DNA of 64,000 nt from Polynucleobacter sp. es-EL-1 (GCF_018687975.1 NZ_CP061310.1:1488001-1552000); one strand, 5' to 3'. Shown: positions 34,235-42,077, counted from the stretch's first letter. Made by a program: numbers and translations. The notes: generated from the letters alone by a model not told the origin.

Positions 34235-35859
34235 TATTCGGCAGTTCTTAATATTTCGGAAATATTTAATGAGATATTTTTTTCTATTTCCCGCGCTTCC
34301 AGATTTAAAAATTCAAGTTCTTCACTTAGGAACCCAAGTTGATCGTTAAAATCTTTACTACTAGTCTCATCACCAAGAGGGGCTCCAACGTAAAGCCCTG
34401 GATTTAACGACCATCCTTGTGCTTCTATATCTGATAATGTAGCCACCTTACATAAACCCAAAATATCTTTATAGACAGGCTTGGCACCGAAAATTTCTTC
34501 AAGCTTAGCTTTAAGCTCTTCACCACCTTGCGCTAAGTCAACTTTATCGCCGCGATATAGCTTAACAATATTTGATATAAAGTCTATTTGATTTTTCGTC
34601 CAGTCCCTATGAGACCTATCAATTTTTCTGTAGATGTGACGAGCATCTATGAAGAGTACAGTATTAGCCCTTGGAGTTTGCGATTTACCTTTATCCAAAA
34701 ACCAAAGCATACATGGTAGTGTCACTGTGTAAAACATATTAGATCCGACAGATATCATCACATCAACAACCTTATCCTGAAGGAGTTTCTCCCTCAGTTC
34801 GCGTTCAGACGATCTTGCGTCAGCAGCAGAATTTCCCATAACAAATCCCGCTCGCCCCTTAGCATTGAGGGCTGAATAAAACATCTGAATCCATATGTAG
34901 TTTGCGTTATCTGCTCGAGGTAACCCAAATGGAAATCTCCGACCACCTCCCACCATCTCTTTAAGTCGCTCCTTGTCCACTGAATCAACATTAAAGGGTG
35001 GATTTGCAAGAACAAAATCGAACTGCCCAACCGCTCCGTGAGGGTCATCATAATAACTATTGGTATTGCCGCCGTGACGTATATCACCCTCCAAGCCATG
35101 AATCGCCAAATTCAAACGACATAAGCGACCAGTGTCATCAGTTTTTTCAACGCCAAAAATTGACAGTTCTGCAGTTGGATTCTTTTGATGTTCCGAAACA
35201 AAACGTGCAGACTGAACGAACATTCCACCTGAGCCACATGCCGGATCAAGAATGCGTCCATGATATGGCTCAATAATTTCTGTTAGTAATTTCACAATGC
35301 TTGAGGGTGTATAAAATTCACCACCGCCCTGCCCTTCGGTCATAGCAAATTCACCAAGGAAGTACTCGTATACGCGTCCGAATGCATCAAATTCCAAACT
35401 TACAGGTATTTCAGAAACTTTTTTTAGCAGCCCTTTAAGTAACGAGCTAGTAAAGAGGTTGTAAGTTTTTGGAAGCACTCCAGCCAAACGAGGGTTATGC
35501 TTTTCAATTTCACGCATTGCCTCATTAACTTTCGCACCAATATTCTCTGACTCAGGCAAAGTTAGCAAATAGTCATATCGAGCTTCTGGGCTCAGATAAA
35601 GAATTCCTTCGGCCAAATATGCAGTAGGGTCTTCGGATCGACTAACTCTCCTTGGAGAGGAGCCTTCTTTTCCTAACTGCTCATGTTTAGAGGCGAATCT
35701 AGCCTCTGCAAATCTCAAAAATATCAATCCCAGTATTGGCCCAGCATACTCCTGGGTTTTCAATCCAGAATTTGCTCGGAAGTCATCCGCAGCATCCCAT
35801 AGATGTTTCTCCAGGGTTGCATTATTCGCATCTTTTTCAGAAGCTGCAATCCAACGCAT
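34234..35859 (-). CDS. hsdM: type I restriction-modification methyltransferase (HsdM)
   Basis: A 541-residue adenine methyltransferase: an N-terminal HsdM helical domain (residues 10-150), SAM motif DPACGSGG at 205-212 and the catalytic NPPF at 286-289. It methylates N6-adenine at the HsdS-defined site to protect host DNA, and forms the modification core for HsdR. First gene of the operon; the promoter would be in the 55 bp between 35,860 and the palindrome at 35,915. Start MRWIAASEKD fits the family. Confidence 0.92.
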   Translation of the reverse strand: MRWIAASEKDANNATLEKHLWDAADDFRANSGLKTQEYAGPILGLIFLRFAEARFASKHEQLGKEGSSPRRVSRSEDPTAYLAEGILYLSPEARYDYLLTLPESENIGAKVNEAMREIEKHNPRLAGVLPKTYNLFTSSLLKGLLKKVSEIPVSLEFDAFGRVYEYFLGEFAMTEGQGGGEFYTPSSIVKLLTEIIEPYHGRILDPACGSGGMFVQSARFVSEHQKNPTAELSIFGVEKTDDTGRLCRLNLAIHGLEGDIRHGGNTNSYYDDPHGAVGQFDFVLANPPFNVDSVDKERLKEMVGGGRRFPFGLPRADNANYIWIQMFYSALNAKGRAGFVMGNSAADARSSERELREKLLQDKVVDVMISVGSNMFYTVTLPCMLWFLDKGKSQTPRANTVLFIDARHIYRKIDRSHRDWTKNQIDFISNIVKLYRGDKVDLAQGGEELKAKLEEIFGAKPVYKDILGLCKVATLSDIEAQGWSLNPGLYVGAPLGDETSSKDFNDQLGFLSEELEFLNLEAREIEKNISLNISEILRTAE

Positions 35860-35914
35860 ATTTTTACTTTCTGATGTATTTATTGTTTTCTACTAGTAGT
35901 GTAGCTTGCCCTAA

Positions 35915-35933
35915 GCGTTACTTAAAGTAACGC
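35915..35933. repeat. palindromic repeat copy 8
   Basis: Full 19-base form, upstream of hsdM and just downstream of the tRNA-Ile terminator. It lies within the right 90-bp direct repeat. Confidence 0.88.
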
Positions 35934-36005
35934 TCAAAAAAATACCAACCCGAAGGTTGGTATTTTCATTTCTGGTGGGCCCACCAGGACTTGAACCTGG
36001 GACCA
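35916..36005 (-). repeat. right 90-bp direct repeat (putative attachment site)
   Basis: Partner of 2,874-2,963. It includes the palindrome, the terminator at 35,943-35,962 and the 3' end of the complete tRNA-Ile gene. The repeat ends within the variable/T-arm region, typical of integrase core sites at tRNA 3' ends. Confidence 0.75.
35943..35962 (-). terminator. Rho-independent terminator of tRNA-Ile
   Basis: Eight-pair stem TACCAACC/GGTTGGTA around CGAA, followed on the minus strand by seven Ts, ten bases after the tRNA 3' end. Confidence 0.85.
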
Positions 36006-36265
36006 AAGGATTCCGGTTTGTGTAGCTTTCACTACTCCCTGGACTATGCCTTCATCATATCGATTGCTCGACTTAGATGGGTGCCGTCTAGTCTCTACAC
36101 CTTCAACAGCACTTTCACGCTGAAGCTTGGCTCGGCGTTAGCTTGTGCAGCTTTTGGCTACATTTAGCTTTCTCCGAATTTGACACCATCCCTTATGCAG
36201 TTTCCACGCATAAGGCACAACTTTCGCTATGAGTCCTCTGCTCTAACCAACTGAGCTATGGGCCC
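35973..36265 (-). tRNA. tRNA-Ile2 (CAU anticodon), interrupted by a group I intron
   Basis: The exons, 36,229-36,265 and 35,973-36,012, join to a 77-nt tRNA with encoded CCA: GGGCCC acceptor strand, AGCTCAGTTGGTTAGAGC D-arm, anticodon loop CTCATAA, and T-arm GTTCAAG. The CAU anticodon with this body fits the isoleucine tRNA whose C34 is changed to lysidine by TilS and which reads AUA; automated tools often label it tRNA-Met. The intron follows U36 directly. A terminator follows. This tRNA is essential, so splicing must be efficient unless another copy exists. Confidence 0.9.
36013..36228 (-). ncRNA. group I self-splicing intron (Azoarcus-like, IC3 type) in tRNA-Ile
   Basis: 216 nt, no reading frame. 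On the minus strand it shows the group I landmarks: guide segment GTTGTGCC pairing GUG with the exon end CAU, P3-side GGGATGGTGTCAAATTCGG, the P7/R element GTGTAGAGACTAGACGGCAC, then GATGAAGGCATAGTCC (S element) and the 3' end CACAAACCGG with terminal G. These blocks match what I remember of the Azoarcus tRNA-Ile ribozyme, which has the same insertion point. It should splice with GTP alone and leave a correct anticodon loop. Confidence 0.92.
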
Positions 36266-36459
36266 TAAAACTGTTTTTACTACACACCTTGCTGCTGGTG
36301 TTTGCCGCTTCAAAACCACACTAAAACCGCATTTACTACACACCTCGGTTTTTGCTTCGGTGTGTAAGCGGTGTGTAGTGAATTTATACCGCCTAATTCA
36401 CCACTAACCTCTTGAATCTATTGAGGTCTTAACTACAAGACCCCTAGGGCTTCTTTCTT
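36266..36459. repeat. spacer between the two tRNA 5' halves, with ACTACACACC repeats
   Basis: TTTACTACACACC occurs at 36,276-36,288 and 36,332-36,344, and the inverse GGTGTGTAGT at 36,370-36,379, so a hairpin can form. No gene is present. Confidence 0.6.
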
Positions 36460-36496
36460 ATGAGTCCTCTGCTCTAACCAACTGAGCTATGGGCCC
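36460..36496 (-). pseudogene. duplicated 5' half of tRNA-Ile(CAU)
   Basis: A second exact copy of the tRNA 5' exon, from GGGCCC to the CAU anticodon. The direct repeat with 36,228-36,267 spans 40 bases at 231-bp distance (36,459-36,498). No 3' half follows it. Since it lies upstream of the complete gene, a promoter beyond 36,500 might transcribe both 5' halves together. Confidence 0.85.
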
Positions 36497-36610
36497 TATG
36501 CCAACATTGTAATTGAAGGGTCAAGCCACCCCTTATCTAATTGGTGGAATTGTATTTACATGCCAATTAGATATACATTAATATATGTATATCTAAAGGA
36601 GTCATTGATC

Positions 36611-36841
36611 ATGATCGTTTCCAAATGGGGCAATAGCCTAGCTATTCGACTACCTTCCCAAGTGGTGGAATTTTTGAAGCTTAAGGAAGGGGATGATATT
36701 GAGGTTCAGGTCGCCGATAAAAAACATTTTCATATTAGAAAAAAACCATCTCCTCAAGAGAGGATAGAGGGTCTGAGAAAATTTCGTGGACGAATGCCTG
36801 CTGATTTTCACTTTGATAGATCCGAACTGAATGAACGCTAA
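36611..36841 (+). CDS. VapB/AbrB-type antitoxin
   Basis: A 76-residue protein from the ATG at 36,611, preceded by AAAGGAG. It opens with the swapped-hairpin SpoVT/AbrB DNA-binding pattern (VSKWGNSLAIRLPSQVVEFLKLKEGDDIEV) and ends in a charged tail that should wrap the toxin. Antitoxins of this type repress their own operon together with the toxin. Its stop lies inside the start of the PIN gene (11-base overlap), as usual in toxin-antitoxin pairs. The longer frame from 36,560 lacks a ribosome-binding site. Confidence 0.88.
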   Translation: MIVSKWGNSLAIRLPSQVVEFLKLKEGDDIEVQVADKKHFHIRKKPSPQERIEGLRKFRGRMPADFHFDRSELNER

Positions 36842-37235
36842 GAAAATATTCTTTGATACCAATACCCTGCTTTACCTACTGTCATCGGATAACAAAAAAG
36901 CAGATTGGGTAAGCAAAAATCTACAGCAGCACAATGTGATTAGCGTTCAAGTGCTCAATGAATTTACATCAGCTAGCCTGAGAAAAATAAAAATATCCAA
37001 TGCTGAGCTAGATGAGTTTTTGGATCTATTTACATCCACATTCAATGTGAGATCTCTAGATATAGATACCTTTGAAACTGGACTAATGGTCTCCAGGCGC
37101 TATGGATATCAACACTATGATTCGATGATTATTGCTGCAGCACTGCAGGCGGGTTGCGAAAGACTGTATTCAGAAGATATGCAGCATCGACAGGTAATCG
37201 ATAAAAAACTACAAATCGTGAATCCCTTTGCATAA
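36831..37235 (+). CDS. PIN-domain toxin (VapC family)
   Basis: A 134-residue PIN nuclease with the acidic metal-binding residues Asp9, Glu44, Asp97 and an acidic pair near 115-116 (SEDM). VapC toxins cleave defined RNAs, frequently tRNA, when not bound by the antitoxin. The reading frame overlaps the antitoxin gene. The pair sits between the intron-containing tRNA-Ile and rpoD, probably acquired together with neighbouring mobile DNA; an RNA target cannot be inferred. Confidence 0.85.
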   Translation: MNAKKIFFDTNTLLYLLSSDNKKADWVSKNLQQHNVISVQVLNEFTSASLRKIKISNAELDEFLDLFTSTFNVRSLDIDTFETGLMVSRRYGYQHYDSMIIAAALQAGCERLYSEDMQHRQVIDKKLQIVNPFA

Positions 37236-37247
37236 GAGATTCACGAT
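37215..37247. terminator. inverted repeat over the toxin stop, possible bidirectional terminator
   Basis: ATCGTGAATC (37,215-37,224) and GATTCACGAT (37,238-37,247) flank the toxin stop codon in the gap between convergent toxin and rpoD genes. No long T-run, so termination strength is uncertain. Confidence 0.5.
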
Positions 37248-37264
37248 ATTGGGTAATGCAGCTA

Positions 37265-39856
37265 TTAATCTTCCTCGAGGAAGGTCTTAAGTTTGTCGCT
37301 ACGGCTTGGATGACGCATTTTGCGGAGTGCCTTAGCTTCAATCTGACGAATACGCTCACGCGTTACGTCAAACTGCTTTCCAACTTCTTCGAGAGTATGG
37401 TCTGTGCTCATTTCAACACCAAAGCGCATACGCAATACTTTTGCTTCACGTGGCGTTAATGAATCCAATACATCTTTCACCACATCGCGCATCGAGTCAT
37501 GCAATGCCGCCTCAGCTGGAGCCAATGTATTGCCATCCTCAATGAAGTCGCCCAAATGAGAGTCTTCATCGTCACCAATTGGCGTTTCCATGGAGATTGG
37601 CTCTTTAGCGATCTTCATAATCTTGCGGATCTTATCCTCAGGGATTTCCATCTTGAGCGCTAAGGTTGCTGCATCTGGCTCATGGCCAGTTTCTTGCAAG
37701 ATCTGACGGCTAATACGGTTCATCTTATTGATCGTCTCAATCATATGAACTGGAATACGGATCGTACGAGCTTGGTCGGCAATCGAGCGGGTAATTGCCT
37801 GACGGATCCACCAAGTTGCATAGGTAGAGAACTTATAACCACGGCGGTATTCAAACTTATCTACCGCCTTCATCAAACCGATATTGCCCTCTTGAATCAG
37901 ATCCAAGAACTGCAAACCACGGTTGGTATATTTCTTAGCAATCGAGATTACCAAACGTAAGTTAGCAACAGTCATCTCACGCTTTGCTTCACGAGCACGC
38001 TTCTCACCCGCAATCATTTGCTTGTTCACTTCTTTTAATTCTGGAAGTGGCAAGACTACGCGAGTCTGAATATCAATCAACTTCTGTTGAAGTTCTTGAA
38101 TCGCCGGCACGTTACGCTCTAATAGTGCTGAGTAAGGCTTGTTTTCTTTCAGGAGCTTTGCTGTCCACTCAAGATTCATAGACATCTTCGGGAAATCTTT
38201 GAGCACTTCACCGCGGTTCACGCCTACCTTATCTACCAATAAGCTCACAATACCGCGCTCTAGCTTCCAAACTTGATCTACTTGTGAGCGCATCGTGTCG
38301 CACAACTTCTCCACACTCTTTGCAGTTAAGCGGAAACCGAGTAATTCAGCGCGAATAGCTTCCTGAGCCTTAATATAGGCTGGACAGTTGTAACCTTCTT
38401 TATCAAAGGCACGACGCATCTTGTCAGCTTGAGTGCGCACAATCGCAAACTTCTCTAAAGAAATCTGCTTGAGCTCTTCTAACTGCTTAGCGTTTGCTGT
38501 GGCTGCACCGCCGCCACCGCCGCCACCTTCATCTTCACCATCGACTTCCTCATCACCCTCTTCTGCATCCGGGTCAACCTCTGGCTCTTCTGGTCCCAAC
38601 TTGATATCTTCTGCATTCGGGTCAACCAATCCATCAACGAATTGATCAATCTCCATCTCGCCACTAGCAATCTTGTCCACATTACCCAAGATTTCTGCAA
38701 TAGTGACAGGGCAAGCAGCCAATGCCATCACCATGTCTTTAAGACCGGCTTCAATTTTCTTCGCAATGACAATCTCGCCTTCGCGAGTCAGAAGATCTAC
38801 TGTACCCATCTCGCGCATATACATACGCACTGGATCGGTTGTACGGCCAAACTCAGAATCAACAGTAGCTAAAGCGGCTTCCGCCTCTTCTTCAGCCTCT
38901 TCTTCGGAAGTGGTTGCTGAAGCGTTTTCATTGAGCAAAAGTGTTTCAGCATCTGGGGCTTGCTCATAAACAGTAATATTGATGTCGTTTAAGAGACTGA
39001 TCAATGTCTCCAATGCATCCGCATCAGACAACTCATCTGACATCACGTCATTCATTTCACCATGGGTTAAGTAACCCTTGGACTTACCCATCTTGATCAA
39101 GATCTTTAGACGAGTACGACGTAATTCTTGTTGCTCCTCGGAGCCTAATTGTTGTGCTGCAAATTCTTTTAAGAGGGCCTTTTCTTTAGCCTTGCGCTCA
39201 CGTGCCTTTTGACGATCTGTCAAAACGGGTTCAGCGCCTTCAGCTGGAGCATCGGCTTTGGGCTTACGACCTTTTTTAACTTCCTCGGTCGCAACTACCT
39301 CAACTTCAACTTCCTTGGCTTTTTTACCCTTGGTTTCTTTTACTTCTTTTACTTCTTTGGTCTCTTTAACTGGCTTACTAACTTCAGCCTTAGCTACAGA
39401 AGCTTTACCTTTTTTAGGAGCCTCAATCTTTTCCGCTTTCGCTGGCGCTTTTACAGGCGCTTTAGCAGCGGGTTTTGCCGCAACCTTCACCGGCTTAGCG
39501 GGTGTTTTAGCTGTTGGTTTTGCCGCTTTCGCAGGAGCCTTAGCGGTGACCTTTGCGGCCACTTTGGCCACTGGTTTAACTGGTTTTGCCGCAACTTTCA
39601 CTGGCTTAGCGGGTGCTTTAGCTGCTGGTTTTGCTGCTTTAGTAGGAGTCTTAGCTGCTGGCTTTGCTGCTTTTGCAGCAGACTTCACTGGCTTAGCAGG
39701 TGCTTTAGCAGCGGGTTTTGCTGCTTTTGCAGGGGCCTTAGCCACTGGCTTTGCTGCTTTTGCAGGCGCCTTGGCTTTTGCTGCAGGCTTTGCTGGTTTG
39801 GCTGGTGCCTTAGCTTTAGCAACTGGTTTGGCGGGTTTTTTCTTGATATTAGGCAT
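37265..39856 (-). CDS. rpoD: primary sigma factor RpoD with histone-H1-like N-terminal tail
   Basis: An 863-residue sigma-70. Residues 1-145 are almost only Lys, Ala, Pro and Val (AKPAAKAPAK-type repeats), then Glu/Lys-rich to about 205. The usual regions follow: 1.1, 1.2 (DPVRMYMREMGTVDLL), a non-conserved acidic insert with seven Gly, 2.1-2.4 (LDLIQEGNIGLMKAVDKFEY, YATWWIRQAI), 3 and 4 (TLEEVGKQFDVTRERIRQIE). It directs RNA polymerase to housekeeping promoters. It is the last gene of the rpsU-yqeY-dnaG-rpoD set. The tail is the unusual part. Confidence 0.95.
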   Translation of the reverse strand: MPNIKKKPAKPVAKAKAPAKPAKPAAKAKAPAKAAKPVAKAPAKAAKPAAKAPAKPVKSAAKAAKPAAKTPTKAAKPAAKAPAKPVKVAAKPVKPVAKVAAKVTAKAPAKAAKPTAKTPAKPVKVAAKPAAKAPVKAPAKAEKIEAPKKGKASVAKAEVSKPVKETKEVKEVKETKGKKAKEVEVEVVATEEVKKGRKPKADAPAEGAEPVLTDRQKARERKAKEKALLKEFAAQQLGSEEQQELRRTRLKILIKMGKSKGYLTHGEMNDVMSDELSDADALETLISLLNDINITVYEQAPDAETLLLNENASATTSEEEAEEEAEAALATVDSEFGRTTDPVRMYMREMGTVDLLTREGEIVIAKKIEAGLKDMVMALAACPVTIAEILGNVDKIASGEMEIDQFVDGLVDPNAEDIKLGPEEPEVDPDAEEGDEEVDGEDEGGGGGGGAATANAKQLEELKQISLEKFAIVRTQADKMRRAFDKEGYNCPAYIKAQEAIRAELLGFRLTAKSVEKLCDTMRSQVDQVWKLERGIVSLLVDKVGVNRGEVLKDFPKMSMNLEWTAKLLKENKPYSALLERNVPAIQELQQKLIDIQTRVVLPLPELKEVNKQMIAGEKRAREAKREMTVANLRLVISIAKKYTNRGLQFLDLIQEGNIGLMKAVDKFEYRRGYKFSTYATWWIRQAITRSIADQARTIRIPVHMIETINKMNRISRQILQETGHEPDAATLALKMEIPEDKIRKIMKIAKEPISMETPIGDDEDSHLGDFIEDGNTLAPAEAALHDSMRDVVKDVLDSLTPREAKVLRMRFGVEMSTDHTLEEVGKQFDVTRERIRQIEAKALRKMRHPSRSDKLKTFLEED

Positions 39857-39991
39857 TTATTAGCACTGACTCACATTACTGATTATTGATCTCGGCTGAT
39901 GAAGCGCAGCCACGTTTTCCACTTGCCCCAAATTTCTTCAAAATAAAGCGCAAGTGGCTGAATTAAATCGGTTTTTTTCTGGGAATAGAGG

Positions 39992-39997
39992 ATTATA
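39992..39997 (-). promoter_or_regulatory. candidate -10 box of an rpoD promoter
   Basis: TATAAT on the minus strand in context GACTATAATCC, about 136 bp upstream of the rpoD start, within a 224-bp gap after dnaG. A matching -35 box is poor, so this is tentative. Confidence 0.4.
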
Positions 39998-40080
39998 GTC
40001 GATTGCCGCTTTTTTACCCCTCCCATTACTCAAAATATGGGGTAATTTTCTGGGTTTTCTAGGGGCAAATCAGAAAAAAC

Positions 40081-42042
40081 TTAGGAATGCTTTAGGCGCT
40101 CGCCTAATTCTCGGTATCGAGCACGGTCTTGCTCGGTGGCGGTGCTGCCAGCAATCTTTTGAGCGATCTCGGTCATTTCTGTCTTGAGATGGGTTAATTC
40201 CAACTTTTTGAAGGCCCCCTCCAGATCTGCTGTCGCTCCTTCAAGCTCTAAATCTGAGCCCATTACCCTTTTTCTCAGCACCTCATACAAGGGAGCTAAG
40301 TCACTACGGGAAAGTTGATCTTGGAATAAGGCAAATGCGCCAGCACCTACTGTCGGTGGCTTGCCATTTTCCCCGGGAATTAATTCCACCAAATCACATT
40401 GAGCCAATAAATCTTTCATTAATTCCAAGGCTTTAGCCGAGCGCAACTCAGAAGCTTGTAAAGCTAAGTGGCGTTTATGGGTATCGAGTGCTTTGCCCAA
40501 GTGCGGGAACTGAATAAGTACGCGCAATATCTGCTCTGCTAAATCGGTTGGCGCCTGAGGTGGAGCAATATTTTGTGTTGCCGCCCTTTTTTGCGAACCT
40601 TTGGACGCTTGCCAAGGAGCACCCTGTGTGCGATTCCCGCCACCCGATTGAATAAAGTTGGGTGCTCGCTGATTGCTATTGGAATACGAAGTCTGCTGTA
40701 CTGGTGCGGGCGCAACTGTTAAACCGCAAAACGCTTCTAACTCCGCGGGGGTAGAGTTCGTCCGAATAGCTAACTCACGCAAGATTTGTGTGCGCAATGC
40801 AATCGGCGGCATGGATAACAATAAGGGCTTAGCAGCATGGTGCGTTTGCGCTCTGCCCTCAGGAGTAGTGAGCTCATGCTCTTGACTTGCAATCTTAAAA
40901 AAGAAACTCGAAAGTGACATTGCCTCTTTGATGACTTTTTCAAAAGCAGGTGCCCCATAAGCACGTACATAGCTATCGGGATCATGCTCAGTCGGTAAAA
41001 ATAAGAAGCGAATTTCTTTGTCATCTGACATGAGTGGTAAGCAAGCCTCTAATGCACGTTGTGCAGCGCGCTGACCGGCAGAGTCACCATCAAACGAGAA
41101 CACAATACGATCTGTTTGGCGCAATAACATGCGTACATGGTTGGCGGTACACGCTGTACCCAGTGTCGCTACAGCATTAGGGAAACCCAATTGCGCTAGT
41201 GCAACCACATCCATATAACCTTCACAAACGAGCACATACTCTTGTGCACGAATCGCTTGTCTTGCTTCAAATAAACCGTACAGCGTATTGCCTTTAGAAA
41301 AGAGTGGTGTCTCAGGTGAATTTAAATACTTTGGCTCACCCTGATCAAGAATGCGTCCACCAAAGCCAATGGTTTGCCCTTTAGGATTTCGAATGGGAAA
41401 CATGATGCGATCACGGAAACGATCGTAGCGCCTAGCTGTCTGGTTTGCACCAGGACTATCGCTACTATTTTCACTTTGAATTAGTAAGCCACCTTCAAGC
41501 AAAGTCTTAGCAACTTCATCATTACCATAAGAGCCAAAGACTGCTTCTAAGCCTTGCCATCCATCGGGCGCGTAACCCAAGGCATAGCGCTTAGCAATCT
41601 CACCAGTAAGACCACGCCCCTTGAGATATTCGACTGCGCGAGGTGCACCTTTCAGTTGTTGGCGATACCAATCCGCTGCTGCACTCATGACTTCACTTAA
41701 GGCCATAGTTTGCTGCAGCCGTGCTACATCATTTGCAGTACGCTCTTCACGGGGAACATCTAATCCAGCGGAGCGCGCTAATTCTTCAATAGCGTCTACA
41801 TAGCCCAGACCGGAATACTCCATTAAAAAACTAATGGCAGAACCATGCGCGCCACAACCGAAGCAGTGATAAAACTGCTTAGTAGGTGATACAGAAAATG
41901 AAGGAGACTTCTCAGAATGAAACGGGCACAAACCTTGATAGTTCGCGCCCGCTTTCTTTAACTTGACGTGCTGCCCAACGACATCAACGATGTCAACCCG
42001 ATTTAATAAATCGGCAATGAAGGATTGGGGAATAAGCGCCAT
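40081..42042 (-). CDS. dnaG: DNA primase
   Basis: A 653-residue primase. The N-terminal zinc-binding domain has CPFHSEKSPSF and CFGCGAHG (about residues 40-70). The TOPRIM catalytic core has LVCEGYMDVVALAQ and FSFDGDSAGQ (about 270-330). A C-terminal DnaB-interacting domain follows after a Gln/Asn-rich linker. It makes RNA primers at the replication fork. It lies 35 bp after yqeY in the macromolecular-synthesis operon and is separated from rpoD by 224 bp that may hold an internal promoter. Confidence 0.95.
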   Translation of the reverse strand: MALIPQSFIADLLNRVDIVDVVGQHVKLKKAGANYQGLCPFHSEKSPSFSVSPTKQFYHCFGCGAHGSAISFLMEYSGLGYVDAIEELARSAGLDVPREERTANDVARLQQTMALSEVMSAAADWYRQQLKGAPRAVEYLKGRGLTGEIAKRYALGYAPDGWQGLEAVFGSYGNDEVAKTLLEGGLLIQSENSSDSPGANQTARRYDRFRDRIMFPIRNPKGQTIGFGGRILDQGEPKYLNSPETPLFSKGNTLYGLFEARQAIRAQEYVLVCEGYMDVVALAQLGFPNAVATLGTACTANHVRMLLRQTDRIVFSFDGDSAGQRAAQRALEACLPLMSDDKEIRFLFLPTEHDPDSYVRAYGAPAFEKVIKEAMSLSSFFFKIASQEHELTTPEGRAQTHHAAKPLLLSMPPIALRTQILRELAIRTNSTPAELEAFCGLTVAPAPVQQTSYSNSNQRAPNFIQSGGGNRTQGAPWQASKGSQKRAATQNIAPPQAPTDLAEQILRVLIQFPHLGKALDTHKRHLALQASELRSAKALELMKDLLAQCDLVELIPGENGKPPTVGAGAFALFQDQLSRSDLAPLYEVLRKRVMGSDLELEGATADLEGAFKKLELTHLKTEMTEIAQKIAGSTATEQDRARYRELGERLKHS

Positions 42043-42077
42043 GGATCCAGTATGAAACTGTTTACGCAGTTCTTCAA

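Noticed and set aside
2874..35933. CRISPR array or dif/Xer sites as explanation of the eight palindromes
   Set aside because: The copies are kilobases apart without regular spacing, and the sequence does not resemble the 28-bp dif consensus.
35973..36265. Elongator or initiator tRNA-Met
   Set aside because: The CAU anticodon alone would allow it, but the body and the intron position match tRNA-Ile2 of other betaproteobacteria; the identity still rests on comparison from memory.
38433..38969. Several plus-strand frames inside rpoD rich in Pro or Ser
   Set aside because: They mirror the acidic/glycine insert of RpoD and have no start signals.
39209..39889. Long plus-strand frames (226 and 201 residues) opposite the rpoD 5' end
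   Set aside because: They are antisense to the Lys/Ala/Pro repeats; the low-complexity Phe/Cys/Trp or Ala/Gly/Phe products are a mirror of that repeat, with no ribosome-binding site.
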